From Callaeas wilsoni (Eukaryota; Chordata; Aves; Passeriformes; Callaeidae), in the NCBI GenBank assembly GCA_013398955.1, contig VWPU01010321.1:62001-126000 (forward strand): a stretch of DNA of 64,000 bases, read 5' to 3'. Below the pieces are notes generated by a model that worked only from the letters and a program-made list of their open reading frames with translations, ran no database searches and was not told the DNA's origin. The position numbers and the translations under genes are program-made. Shown here one piece after another: positions 1-13,577 of this stretch (within the stretch, counting starts at the first letter, position 1; each line of letters begins with the position of its first letter).

Positions 1-3000
1 TTAGGTGGGGCATTTCCCCACCAGCTTCACAAGAAGGTGGTCAAAGCGCCCTTCCTGGAATTCCTGTTTCTGGCTTGAACATCTTTTCTTACAGTTTGGC
101 AGCTAGCATTTAATCCACAGATTTTCACTGTATTACTTGTTTCTACTATGTCCTCACTACTGATTACTGAGCTTCTCTTCCTGCTTGTCTCATGCCAATG
201 ACACCCTCCAGGGAGTACCATACCCTGAATTTATATATCACACTCTTTGGCATTTGTGGTCTAGCATCCGTTTGTGCCCTACTAAACAATCCCCCATTTC
301 ACTGCTTCCTTGGACAGTTGGAGCTGTAACCACAGCTATTGCTAGACCCACCAGTGTCAATGGGTTTTGCCCCCTGTGAGAGCTGGAAGACTCACTGGGG
401 AAAAAAAAGCAAAAAACCAGCCTATTTTGCATGGTAAGGCATGGTGCCAGATCTAGGAGACTCCCTTTTCTCCTGGGCTACATGACATCATTTCTACCAG
501 CTTTGTAGAAGACAGCTGTCAGGGAGGAAGGATGATACCAAATCAACCATGCATTTTTTCTTAACTATTTCATCTCTGGCTCTTCTTCTTCCCCAATCCT
601 TGAGATGCAGAGAACAGGCAGAGTTAAAGCTGAAAGAACAGATCCCCCAGAGCCACACTCAGTGTTCTTCTGCAGAAGGAAATTTTTAAGGTCAGTGTAG
701 AAAAACTCACTCACCCAAAACGGCCAAAATCTATATCCTTGTAATGCTGACATGGGTACAATTCTCATTTTGACAGGTTTATAGATTTAAATGGTTTCCA
801 TGAATTATGAAAAAAAATTTCTTTTTGCTCTACCTAAAGTAGCACCTTCACTTCTTCTGCAGAAATAAAAGGAAAACGTCTCTCTGACACATCTTGTTTG
901 AAGACCAGACATATACCCTGGAGATCTGGGCAGCAGATGACACACACTAGCATCAGGCAGGATTCACTGGCAGCTGCTCCTGTGACAATCATCTCCTTCA
1001 GGACTTGCAGTCCCTTCTAAAGCTGCTTGCTATTCTCTGCAAAGATTCCTGGTGCAGAAGTGTTGTCTACACTGCAAGAAATATTTGTGACATGTAAGGC
1101 AGATGGATATACTGATTTCTACACAAGGAGATAATTAAAAGTTCTCTCTCCTGTCCCAGATGAGGGAAGTTCAAGCACTTGTTATCGAAAATCAGAGTTT
1201 TATAATAACCATTTCTTTTTAAAATAATATACATATTTCCTGTGGATATGCTATATAGTATTTTTAAAATAACCTTGCAAAAATACATAGCCAGCATTGA
1301 AATACTGATGAGTCGTTGTTTTTAGAAGGCACCTGTTTAACAAGTGGGAACACTTAGCAGCTCTGACTGTGAGCATTTATTCTTTGAATCATAAAAAGAG
1401 GAAAATATATTCCCTCTTCCATCTTAGACTGGAGGAAAGCATGACATTTTATAGAAGAAAAAAATGATGAAGCAATTTATCTGTGTTATTTGTGCAGTAG
1501 ATGTTAATGACATTCTGGGTTTAAAAAGAGGAAACCAAGAAATCAATTTGTATATTTTTTAAAGGCTAATCCTTTATTTTTGTGATTTGGGATTGTTAGT
1601 ATATTTGATATGCTGCAACTGCTAGACTAAACCGATTTATCCTCATCAATTTAATCTTGGATCAGCATAATTTTTCAGTAAAAACTTGACAGTCAGAAAG
1701 AAAGTTGCTTTGGTATTGGTTTAAGGTCAAGATACTTCGGGTTTTTTTGCGGCAAAACCAGACAAATTGGACTTGTAAGAAACTTCTTTGTCTGTAAAAG
1801 GCGAATGCTGCACCAACATTCCAGCCCCAAATTTCTTTGAAAATGAGTCGTTTAGCCAAGAAGGAACTCCTGCCTGCCACACTTCCAGCTAAATAAAAGT
1901 GCTTAGTTCACAATTGATTTAATGTACAAAGTTGCATACCCTGTAATATACAGGAAATCAGATTAATGTACTAGAATGGGTTTTTATGCCTTCAAATCTC
2001 CAAATTAAGCTCAAGAGTGGAGCCAGGATCAATAGCCCAAGATTGTCTACTGCAATGCACCTTTGGCCAGGCTGTCTCCCCAAATCTTCCCCTCCAATAA
2101 CCACAGAGGCTTCCTTTCCAGCTGAAAAACTGGGGGCTGTGAGGCAAAATCACTGCATTAGGAGAGAAATTCTTGCCAGTTTGTATGTCACTTTGGCCAG
2201 AGGAAGCATGCTGGCACCAGCTGTGTTCTCAGGGAGAGGGGAGACAACAGCTGGCCTGAGACAGAACTGCCTGACAAGACAAAGGTGTGCAGGAGAGGTG
2301 GGAACCTCCCAGCCCCCATTGCTGCCAGGAGGGGATTCTCCTGGAGTTCCACATGACTAATCTCTGCAGGGCTTTTCCTGCAGTAGAGACCTCTGTTTTC
2401 ATCCCATCAACACACCTGCAATCAATCTCTCTAAACAGCCTGCAGCAGAAGTGTCTCTATATCCCCTACAATAACTGCCATGAAACATTTCTGCTGCCAT
2501 GGAGCAATAAAGCTCCAATGGGAAACGGGACCGAGGGATCAGTAATTCCTGTAATACTTTAATCTAACACCTACATTTTCAGAGCTGTCCAGGACTGCAA
2601 CTGTGCAGATTCACATGCCTGAACTTTTAGAGAAATGAGTGGCCAAATTGCTTCACAATTCTGAGTATATCCGAGCTACATGGCTCTCCAGGTTGTATTT
2701 TCTTGTGGATTTATTAAAACAATTAAATACCTATGAGCAGGCTAACAATGAATAAATTGTATAACAACCATTAAGGTCTCCTGATATACTAACAATCTAC
2801 AATCAATACTTCTATATGATCAATTGATAAACAATATCACTCTCATAAAAGATGAATGACAGGATATAACCCTTTCCAGACAGCAAGTTTTCTTCAACTA
2901 CAGATCTAGATGACTCCCCTGTGGAGGCTTTCTCAGGTGATGTTAAGACAAAGGGAAAATCGCTGCTGGAGCAGAGGTGTTCTCCTGACAGTGCTCATCT

Positions 3001-5139
3001 GGTGTTATTCCAAACAGGAAGATGTGTTCCATTCTTGATCCTGCTTCATCTGCATTGTGCAGGAACCTGGGTTTTAGGCTTTGACCTTAGCAGGTCTCAT
3101 CATCAAGAACAACCAGACCACAAAATGCTTATCTTGCCATATTCCCACTCCCTTCTGCTTGTGTGTTAGAATGTCAGATGGGGTGCCATAGGCCCAGGGC
3201 AAGGCTTTAGCTGCGACACGATAAACTCTGAATTCAGACACAAAGCCAAGCCTGAGTGACAACGACACACACATAAGCACTACATCCCTTTTCATCTCAG
3301 GTCCATGCCTGGCTCTTGGAAAAACACCAGTTGAGATGAATTTCTTAGATCACTATGGTGCTCATGAATTTGATGAGGAGAGATTTGGCCTAGTAGCTGC
3401 TTCTGGCCCCTTCTACAAACCTTCCCTCACAGTGATACTCTCTGGACTGCTACAGAAACTTCATTGCAGAAGGCTAAATAGATGCTTTTTGATTCTGCAC
3501 ATCCAGTTTGTGACAAATAGTACATACTAATTTTTAAGCCTGACTGGATATTCTGATTTTAAAAATGAGGTTAGATTTAAATTAGTATTCTGCACAATAA
3601 ACTATTTTAAAAGGCTTTGAATTATGAATATTTATAATGCTATTAATTTGTGCTGCTACTAGTATTTTTTTTTAAATGGTTAATTATCACAACTAATGTG
3701 TTTGAATTATTCTAGGAATCTTTCCATTATTTTTTCTGTAAATATTCATTCTTTCACTTGCACCTTCTAATTTAATGCTCAGACTGAAGTGAAACATGAT
3801 TAGAGTCATTTAAAGGAAAAAAAACCCTCAAAGTCAACATTCTCTCTCTCCAAGCACTAGCTTGTTGTTTTGAGTTTTTAGTTGGNTTTTTTTTTTTTTT
3901 TTTTTTTAAAATCAGCTTAACACTAACTGATACTCAGGTTTTTCACCCTGTAAGCAGATTTTGCTATGGGTCATGCATTCAGAGATCTGCTGGCAGATAA
4001 CAAAAAGAGCCAGACTATGTGCCAGAAAATTCCATAAGGCATTAAAAAAGAAGCAGTGCTTTCCACAAGCTGCTTCCTAGCAGCTCTTCCAGCTACAAGC
4101 TCATTACTGGACACCCACCAGTGCTACCACTAGGGATTTGCCCTTAGTCCGTGCTTCTAAAGGTGGAGCATGAGTTTAAATACAATAATCCTAATCCTAA
4201 AAACAAACAAACAGGAATACCCCTCCCATTGGAGCACTATTACTCCTGAATACAAATACTTTCAAACTTCTCTTTCTGATCAGATTAAATCCCATTGAAA
4301 CTGATGCTACAACCACCATTTTTAAAGTACGTGTAAGAAATTACTGTGTTATCTTTCCAGTGGCCAAATTGCCATCTTCGTTCCCTGGCCTTTCCATGTG
4401 TCTTTGAAATCTCAAAGTTTTAGATAGCCCCTTTAGGTCAAATGAGAGCATAATACTCAAAAAATGATAGAAAGATAGTATCATTGCACTCTAGTCATAT
4501 TTGAAATGGAAGAATGTCACAGGAATCAGTTCCAGATTATGGCATAGGATAATGAAGAGAAATGAACATTTGAGTAAGATGGCAGGAAAAAAAACCTGTC
4601 AAAACCAGAGCCCCTTGGGATGTTTCCCATTCACAAAATACAGACCAGGCTTTACATGTCAAGGATACAAAAATCTCATGGCAGAAGCATCCACAACATC
4701 ATTATATAGTGTTATATACTGCCAGCAGTTTATAAACCAAAATACTTCGGGGAAAAAAGGAAAAAGAGATTTTATCTATAGCCCCTGTAATTTGCTTGCT
4801 TGCACTAGTCTGGACAGTGTCTTACGTGTGTTTCTCAGTCTTCAGCACTTCAGAACCAGTTTTGGGCTGGCACCCCGATACAGGCTGTCACTTTCCTTGC
4901 TTGCTGGGGAAAGACCAGAGGGTTGCTTTGGGTGAGAAGCACTAAGCAAACAAGGCTTGCCACAACTATTTGCCTTATTGGCACCTACCTAAGTCTGGAA
5001 AAAACTAATCCTGTGATGTCATATATCTTACTGTGATACATCTGGAAAAGAAAGAAGGGAATGTAAGAAGTGATTTGGGAAAGAGAGCCAGACTGCTGTT
5101 TGTAAGAAGGAATAAAGCATTTTGGAAAAGAATGTAAGG
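1..5139. other. Gene-free AT-rich stretch
   Basis: No exon, RNA gene or recognisable repeat could be supported here. Open frames at 1986-2360 (124 codons) and 4501-4935 (144 codons) have no recognisable domain and no convincing splice context, and look like chance frames. A GC-richer patch at about 2020-2560 is unassigned. The only assembly irregularity is the N beside a T run at 3886-3907. Confidence 0.6.
3886..3907. repeat. Undetermined base followed by a 21-base T run
   Basis: A single N at 3886 is directly followed by an uninterrupted T run from 3887 to 3907. Homopolymer length is unreliable here, and the N suggests a polished or joined position. The run may be the poly-A tail of an inserted sequence read on the minus strand, but no recognisable element adjoins it. 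Confidence 0.85.
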
Positions 5140-5310
5140 GGTTTAAGTTGTGGTAAGGGAGATTCTAATTAGACATTTATTTAGGAAAGCATTCCAGTTG
5201 CAAAAATAGAGATGAGCAGTAGAATGGGTTGCCTGAGGAGGTCATTAAAATATAATTGATCTTATTTTTAAGAAGTCTGAGTTAGCTGTCTTGTGAGGTG
5301 TGTTTACAGT
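5140..5310 (+). mobile_element. Possible ancient CR1 3' remnant
   Basis: The segment reads like the C-terminal and 3' part of a very old CR1-type LINE. It has a 'gattctaattagacattta' type start, then a 'gaatgggttgcctgaggagg' stretch that parallels the CR1 'aacaggctgcccagggagg' block, then a decayed tail. Substitutions are dense and no frame is open. The assignment rests on remembered CR1 consensus wording and could be a chance similarity. Confidence 0.3.
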
Positions 5311-8300
5311 ACAAGAGTTGGGTATGCATCACCAGTTGTGCCTGAGCCCTGGTGCTGTTGAAATGTCACGTAGAGAGCAGGGAAGTGGGAGTCTCCATCA
5401 GTATCCCTGCTTGAGGTGGGCACAGATGGGCACTGTTGCACTCTGACACTGAAAATACCAGTCATGATTCTTCCTTTTCACTATTGCTTTCTGTAAACCT
5501 CTAGCACTAAAAGGCAGTACCAAAATTAATTTTCAAGGCTTTGAAAATAGAATTGACTAGAAGGAAAGCAATAAAAATTTCATTGTTCCAAATAACAATA
5601 CTGTAGGATCATTTCTAACAAACTTAATGATCCTTAGCTAAATATTCATCAAGATATTAAGCTTAATTTCAAAGTGACCTGAAACATATCTGAGTCTTGA
5701 TCTCTCGTTCAGATTTCAGTGTGATATTAATATCCTGAGAGGAAAATTAAATACTTGGACATAAAACTATGTAGACAAGTTTTTCCCCACTCTGAAAAAG
5801 TTATCAAGATTTAAAAAAAATTCTATTCCACACTGGGATGAACCTCTAAAAGCTTTTCAAAGGAAAAAAATGAAAGACAGAGAGACTGATTCTTATGTCA
5901 TCTCAGAATCGTCAGCTGCAAGCAAAGCTCACTGCAGGGTCTTGCACATCACAGAGAAGCGCACGGGAGTGAGGTTTTCACTGATTTGGCCTGCCCTTCC
6001 CAGGCTCTCCTTTATACAGAGCAGAAGTGTTTGAGTACAACCAAGTAACATGGGGAATCCAAGTACAAACCTATTTGAATCAGAAGACCAAAGAGCTGAA
6101 CCCTGTTCTACCAAGCCTCAGATAAGTGTTTCTTCCCTTAGGCTCTTGTGGATTCGGGGTTGAGTTTGATGTCCACCCCTGCACTCACCACTTTTCCTTT
6201 CCTCTCATCTTCCCCATGTGTGCCTACCTTTTATCTACCCTGTCCTCCTGGAACTGGTGCCTAAAAGCTCTGGCAGGTTTTATGTATAACAAGGTCCCTT
6301 TTCTTATGAAAAAGAATCTTTTTGCAAAATACCAGTTACCTATATTTACGTCCTATTGATGTGATAACTTTAGTTGTTCAGAAGCATTTAAATAGATGGG
6401 CTGATAACCCTGGAGTGCACCATACACACACTCACACTGCATGCCTTCTGCTGTTCCAGCACAGTGACCGCTGCTGGGTACATCTAGTTCAAAGTCATCT
6501 CATCAATCACCTTAAAGGCCATGAAAACTAATTTCTAAACTAAAGCATTTTCAATTAATCTTTCATGTGTCATCAAGATACTTTGAGTTGAAATTCCTTA
6601 TTACCTGTCTCTTACCTCCCACCCCTGCAATCACAGTACTCATCGCTCAGAGAGAGAAAGCAGCAGAAGGCTACATTTTTATAAAACTATTTGGGATTTT
6701 TTTAAAGATAGCTCTCATTAAGAAGTCAATGGGAGAGACATAGCTGAAACCATGGTAAAACAATTTGAAAATTCAGTCCTGTGTGTGAATTTAACCATGT
6801 AAATGAAAAGACTGAGGAAATAAAGGTTAGAAAAGCAGTAAGATGGAAAAAAAGTTTAAAAAATTATGGTTTTTTATCAGTTGTGTATATGTCTTAATAA
6901 GCAGTGCATGTCTTAAAATAAGCAGATTTTCTAGCTGACCTGTCTTTAGGGACTTCAGACCTATCAGCATCATCACAGTATACTTTAGAAGATATTGTGC
7001 TTTGTCTTTTGTATAACTATGAAAAGCTTCAAAATATTTGGAAGTGAATGTATTACAAAAGAAGGATAATCTTTTACTGCTGAAAGCACGGTTAGCTAAA
7101 ACATTTCTGTGACTAGACTATGCATTCTGTGTATTTTTCTTAGCTAATGAAATGATAAAATCTTGTTGTTGATAGTCCCAGTCCACAACAGTGACACATT
7201 CCAGTTTTCAGCCTCTGGAAGGTCAGATTTGTGTAAAAACTTTACAAGATGTCCCTGTTTTTAGAGAGAGTACTCATGCTTTCACATTATCCCTGAGTTT
7301 TACATGGAACATAAAAATTGTAAAAGAAGAGATTTATTTTGATTTTTCAATATTATGAAGTATTTTTGGGGAAAGTTTTTCATACCTTACCATTTTGTTA
7401 TCCTTCCTGCTTGATCTAAATTTTTCTTTTCAGTTGTCTCACACCATGGTACTTCAATTCACTCCAACATCTTGGCAATTCAGGCCAAATAGTAACTATT
7501 TAGTATCTAAAGAGAATGGGATATGCTTGATAAACAAGAGTTTCATAACCTCTCAGTAAGAAGTAAAACCCAAACCACTGTCACAATAATCTTGACTACT
7601 GAAAATTCCGCAGAATTTTAAAGCTTAGTTTTGCAGGATAATGTTATTTTATTAAAAAAAGTGTCCATAAGTAAAATAAATATACATAAAAACTGCAAAC
7701 AGGAAAAATTTTAAAGACATACTGATTTCTCTTTGCATTTCATGTATCACCATCTTGTAGGCTGCAAGTACCTATCCTCTGTTCTAAGTTTACATTTAAT
7801 TCAGAGATTATCATGTTCTTCACAGATAAATGCAATCCCCTGAAGATGTAATTATTTCAATGAATAGTTCATCTGAGCAGCCTGTGCTGATTCCCAACGT
7901 TGACATGTCCTTTGTCTGGTAAAAAATCTTGCTTCTTCCTTCACAAACAGAGTTAAACCAATTTTTCACTTGGATCGATATTTAATTTTTTGTTTAAGGT
8001 TTATTTTGCTTTTTTTTTTTTTTAATTCCCCTCCATAAATTGAACTGAACAGCAAGAAGCGAGGAAAACCAGGAAGACATGTTCTATAAGATTTCAGCAG
8101 AACATTGGTGCATTAGGGTTAGGCTTTCCTTTTTTTCTGGCAAATATTTACTTTTGCAGTTGGAAAATATGTAGCAGAACATGACTCTCAAGAATTATTG
8201 GACAAAATGCATGTGGTATGAGTGTATGTTATTAGTGGCAAGGATGCTGCTAAAACGTTAAGTTTCCTGGTAGTGCTCTGTAAATTATATTGCCTATCAA

Positions 8301-9064
8301 AAAGGAGCAAGTTTTAAAAATAGCTTTCCCAGATTCCTCTGAATAAGGAAAACCTACTGCCCAACATAACATAGAAAATCTTTTATTTTCAAGTGGAGGC
8401 CAAGGAGAAATGCAACATAATAGAGCATACATGTGGGATGTTCATACTTGAAAGAAAAACAGGCCAAAAAGAAAACCCTAAAAAGACAGTAGAAACCATT
8501 TATTTTCTAAAAATATTCCTGGTCTTTTTTATATTAGCTTAACATTTATCTTCCCCTTTAACTTGATTTTAAAACAGTATTTTGTGATTTAATTTTGGTT
8601 TAGATTTTTAAGAAGGTCAGATTTTATCAGTTTTTGTGTGCATTTGCTCTCTTCCACTATGTGGAAGATTGAAAAGAAATGCTAAAATGTATTCATAACT
8701 GCTTTGGAGTTATTAAACAGTACAACTTATAGAGTGCATAGTACCCGACAATGAAAAAACCCCCCTGCGAAATATCTGTTATATCCCATTGTGATGCGAG
8801 CACTTCAGCAAAGCTGAAATTTAGGATTATTACTCATCCAATAATGAGACTATATATTTTATTGTGAGATAAATATCAATACATCTTGCTGCTCAAGAGA
8901 TAGCCCAGCTCAGATGGAGTAAAGGTACCTCAGTCTCCCTTCCAGCACCTCCCCTAAGCTCTATCATGAATTACTAAGCTCCAGGTGCTCCTGGCTGCCT
9001 CTGAGGGGGCTCCTGCTCTGTGGACACCTGCAGACTGTGTTGAAGCTCACCAACACCGTGGGAA
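5311..9064. other. Gene-free stretch
   Basis: Nothing was identified in this stretch apart from a 14-base T run at 8010-8023. Open frames are 77 codons or shorter and lack recognisable motifs. Around 7780-7900 the sequence is AT-rich with homeodomain-like TAATTA cores, which is too common to be called a regulatory element. Confidence 0.55.
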
Positions 9065-9255
9065 ATCACAGAATCATTTAGGTTGGAAAGGACCTCTGAG
9101 ATCACTGAGTGCACCCTTTGACCAATCATCACCTTGTCAAGCAGGCCATGGCACTAAATGCCACATCCAGTCATTTCTTGAACACTTCCAGGGAGGATGA
9201 CTCCACCTCCTCCTTGGGCAGCCCATTCCAGTGTTTAAATGCCCGATGAAGGGTG
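9065..9255 (-). mobile_element. CR1 LINE 3' tail, minus strand
   Basis: The plus strand opens with 'atcacagaatcatttaggtt' and continues 'ggaaaggacctctgagatca', the reverse complement of the CR1 3' untranslated end. It then runs through 'cacttccagggaggatgact' and 'ggcagcccattccagtgttt', which correspond to the reverse complement of the end of the ORF2 region. Only about 190 bp remain, the extreme 5' truncation normal for CR1. The element was transcribed toward lower coordinates and has no coding capacity. Confidence 0.9.
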
Positions 9256-12085
9256 ACAGCCAAATCCGTGGGAGGCTGGCAGCAAGGACACAAGGCTTCT
9301 CGTTGCACCCATGGCTGTGGTGCAAGGACACCAAGTGTTTGGCAACTTGGCGGGGAAGAACAAGCGGAGAGATTCAGAAAGGCTTTCAGTGTCTCTTTGG
9401 ATATCTGGGTGTCTGTTCTCTTTGGTCAGTGGATCTATGGCATAAGGCAAACTGGACCTGTCTGATCTCAAGAATTTTTGTTGAATTTGATTGCATAAGC
9501 AGTGAGTACAGGGACTGGCAGACATCAGGCAGTGAGAGCCCAGGCTTAGAAACTACGAGAGCTGAATTCACTTTGTACTTTGGCTTATTTTAGAAAACAA
9601 AGTTTGTATCAGCTTTCAAACCAGCAGGGTGTTCACAAACATGGTGATTTTGTTCAGGATATGTCCCTTTTCTCCCCAGCAGCACCTGAGGTGTCCTGGC
9701 CCTTCAGGAGGCTCAGTCAACACTTCCCAACCCAAAGGCAGCTCTTCCTTGGGTGGCCACATTGAGACTATTTCCAAACTAATTTCTTCAAGAGATGAGA
9801 TGTTTTTAACACTCCCTAGCAGCACAATTTACCTCATCACTGCCTCTTCTTAACACAGGTTATTTTTATTCAGAGCAGTGTCAGTGTGATGGACAAGCAT
9901 AACGTTTTTGACAGAGCACACAGTAGGGTCTAACTACCAAACTCGAGCTCTGTTCCTGTTCTTTATGGAGTCCAATCAGTGTGATATACAGTGTATCATG
10001 GCTTCTCTATTGGCTATCATCTTTTATCATGCACATTTTAACTTGCTAATTACCCTACCCATATGTTACACATGCTCCTAAGCTTCAATTAGCAGCAGCA
10101 CCTGTTCAGTTCCCACTGCATCTTTTTTAATATTATGTTTGGACATTATTGGTGGGGTAGAGTGGGGATTTATTTCCAAACTAAGACACATTTGGGATCT
10201 ACTTGTGTTCAGGTTGGTGCTAGATTAAGAAAATTTCTGGGCAATGAAAATCAGTGGATAAATTCAATTCACCATTCATTCATCCAGAAAGAAATTCAGC
10301 TGCTTAAACAAAGGTGTCTAGTTTCCTCTGAGCTGCCCTCAAATGGAACCATAAGCCCCAGGAGCACTCTTACTGAGTTTTGACCATTAATGGCTCAGCA
10401 GAGCTCAGCAGAGTTGTACCCCCGACGCGTGCACAGTTTAAAGACCTGGGTTATCAGAAGAACAGTTAGGTCTGCTGTACAGCATCACACTCTTGCCTTG
10501 GCTGGAGACAGGGCTGGTAGGTGTGACAGCAGAGCTAAAGGTGCCTCAGGCCGGTCTGGTTGGGAGTGTGAGATCAGGCAGAATTCCTCCGGGTGCAGAT
10601 AAGAATGCTCAGCACCTGTGCTGGGAGAGCTGAGTCCTGCTGTTGGTGGATGCTGCCAGCGGGACTGTTTTCCACCTCTGTTGCCTGGCACCTGCAGACT
10701 ATACTGTGAACTTAGACACCCACACATAAACCTTTTAAATTCAGAGTCCCAGTTGTGAACCAAATTCCTCCCTTTCAAGCTTTCATTTCTCCTTTATGCA
10801 ACAGTACCCAAGTCTTATGTGGAAGTTTGCTAGACCTCTGATAGGTCACAATGTGATGCTCATTAGTGCAATTCTATTTTCTTTTCAGTCAAAATCTCTC
10901 TTAGGTGCACCACTCCTGTATTTGGATTATGTGGTTTAGGCCTTCATAGCATTGCTTCAGACTGTGAGAGCAATATATTTATAATTTTCTTCACTTAGAA
11001 GAAAATCCTCACCGCTCAGTGTTCTAAATAAGGATACAAAGTCATAAGAAAGCCAAAAAGATTTATTCTTTTCGGTAGTTATTTTAGTAGCCCAGCCTGT
11101 GGGGTTTTTTATGTTTGATGTTCATTTTACTATAGCTCCTGGTAAAATTCTTTATATTCTGTTTAGCAAAACTTCTCATGTTTATCATATTCCTTAGAGC
11201 TTGATGATATTTACTGGGCCGGCAGAGCAGAATGCCTAAATACCAGTTAAACCTCTGACAAGAATATTCCCAACTCTGTTCATGACTGAAAAGCTAAAAG
11301 TAGGGGAAAAATAAAAAGTATTTCATTTGGTTTTCACAGGCAGGTTTTGAATAGTATCCTGCATGTTGGAAAATCATATACCTGTGCAGTTTAATTATAT
11401 GTTTTCAATTTATTTTCTCTGTCTCTCCAAAGGCAAGTGCATTACTTCGTGCCGTTACATAATTCACAGCCATGTGGAAAAGCAGCAGACACACCATTGG
11501 CAATTGTCTGCATAAGTCTCCAAGGTTTTCACCCATGTTTTCACAGATGTCCTCTTAGAACCCATCTAATCCCCCACATCAAGGTTTTATAGATTATTTG
11601 CACTCATTGGGACTGGTGTAGTATAGAGCCAAGTATGCAAAGACTGCCAGCTGGCCAGAATACTTGATAAATGTGAGAACAAAAAAAATCCCACTCATAG
11701 CAGTGAAGTGATCTATTCCTGGAACACCAGCTGGATTGCTGTAATAAGCTATTAAACCAGTGTAGTAAAATGAAACCCAGATTCACTATGAAGATTATAG
11801 AGCAGATCTATTTGCTTCTGCAGTGAGGTTTCATTTTTTAAATTTTAGATTATTGGTCACTTGCAAGGATAACAAAAATATGCAATAGATTGACCTTTTC
11901 ATTCACAAATTTTGAACTGGAATGACCCAAATTAAAGTTGTACATGACTATGTTCCAGCACCCTTTAGCAACTGCTTCAGTGTCAAATGGCTCTGGCAGA
12001 CTAAGAAACTTTTAAAGAAAAATTTAAAGAAATTTTATAAGAAACTGTATCCCAGACCTGGAACTGAGGTAATGATTACGAATAC

Positions 12086-12120
12086 CATTTGAGAAAAAAA
12101 TCTGAGAAAAATCTCAAATG
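12086..12120. repeat. Small inverted repeat
   Basis: CATTTGAGA at 12086-12094 is exactly complementary to TCTCAAATG at 12112-12120, with a 17-base A-rich spacer. It could form a 9-bp stem. It is much shorter than a microRNA precursor, and both arms lie in ordinary A-rich sequence. Confidence 0.7.
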
Positions 12121-13562
12121 CACACTACTTTCTTATAGTATCTCTTTTGCAATAAAGAAGAATTTGAAAGTCTGAAAGGAGATAAGAATTGATCTTCATG
12201 ACCATATTTAATAGAATCATCTTGTGATCCCTGCCAAAAAAATTAAAACCAAATCTTTCAACTAGAAGCTGTGGTCTCTGATAACTCACTCTTTCAATTT
12301 GTGATCCTAAGTAGCTTGAGACGGATAAATGACAATAAACTAAACATCCATAGAGAGCTTAATAAATGAAATTAATGAATTTAATAAGAACTGGCAATGC
12401 TGAGATGCCCAACTTTTGTTAGCGTTATCTTTCTTGATGGAAATAAAAGAAGAAAAGCACCAAAGAGATCCTAGGCCTCCTATCATTTGAGAAGAATCAA
12501 GTGCTTTCCTGGTTAAACATGCTATTTCTTCTCATAAAATAATATTGCCAAGGATACCTCAGGAATCACAACTCAACAGCATCACCCCCAGTAAAAGAAT
12601 ACTGGACTCTTTGCTCTTGCTTGTAGCTTTACACAATGAGGACTTTGATATTTTGTTCCTCTGGTGACTGAGAAACTGTAGGAGTGACAAACTGAATGCC
12701 CTCAGGTCTGTTGGTTATTATGGCTTCGAAGCTCCAGATGAAATGGGAGGAGAACAGACATCTGAAGGTAATAACAGAAAAAAACCCAAACCACATTGGG
12801 TTGACAAAGCACTGCATTTTCAAACAAAAAATGAATAACACAAGTAGGGTCACTTGCAGATATATCTGTTCAAAGCTACTTAGGAATATGTACACACATA
12901 TCTCAGGTGACACAGCCTATAGCAAATTTAAGGTGTGGTTACAGGTCATGAGTGTTACCAATGGGAAAAGCAAGCAGGGTACAGATGATTTCCTCGCTAC
13001 ACTACCTTTCAGAGTATGGGGAATGGAAACAGGCCAGTGGCCAGGAGAATTTTCCTTTGAGGCTGGATATAGCCAGGGGTTATCCATCTGGTGCCTTTGC
13101 TTTGTAATGCTGTCAGATTTTAAGGCTGTCATAGGCATTATTTCATATATTACCCTTTTCCTGGCAATTGAGAAAATTCTAGTTTAGTTCAATGGATTTA
13201 AGAATGCCTAGTATTTTCCAAGAAACAGCTGGTAAAAGCTATAAGAACTGAAGAACATCTCTCCAGCTTTCATCTCCCATGTGGGCTTTTGGTGAGACTA
13301 ATTAGAGATAAGAAAGGCTGAATTTTGAGTCAGATTTTGCTGCTTGACATTTCAAACGTAACAGATATTTAAAACACTATCAGTGATTTATTTACTGTGT
13401 TCTCTGATTTCCTCTGAGTGATATGTGACACCTTTACTAACAGACACAGAAACCAGCCATCATTTTTGGTGTGGCCATCCACAAGTCCTCTGTGTCATGG
13501 ATCTGCTGCGGAGCTCACATAAGCCTTGCTAAGCCTTCTCAGTTGCAGTGGCAAGGAAAGAA

Positions 13563-13577
13563 TTTTTTTTTTTTTTT
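13563..13577. repeat. T homopolymer (15 bases)
   Basis: An uninterrupted T run in otherwise unique sequence. No retroposed sequence is recognisable to its left, where the tail's element would be expected on the minus strand. Confidence 0.85.

Noticed and set aside
4501..4935. 144-codon plus-strand frame
   Set aside because: Composition is that of translated AT-rich DNA and no family resemblance was seen.
6421..6445. CA-rich run that could be a microsatellite
   Set aside because: Only a few interrupted CA units are present.
12696..13187. 163-codon plus-strand frame
   Set aside because: No recognisable domain, no splice or promoter context, hydrophobic chance-like end. Conservation data would be needed to revive it.
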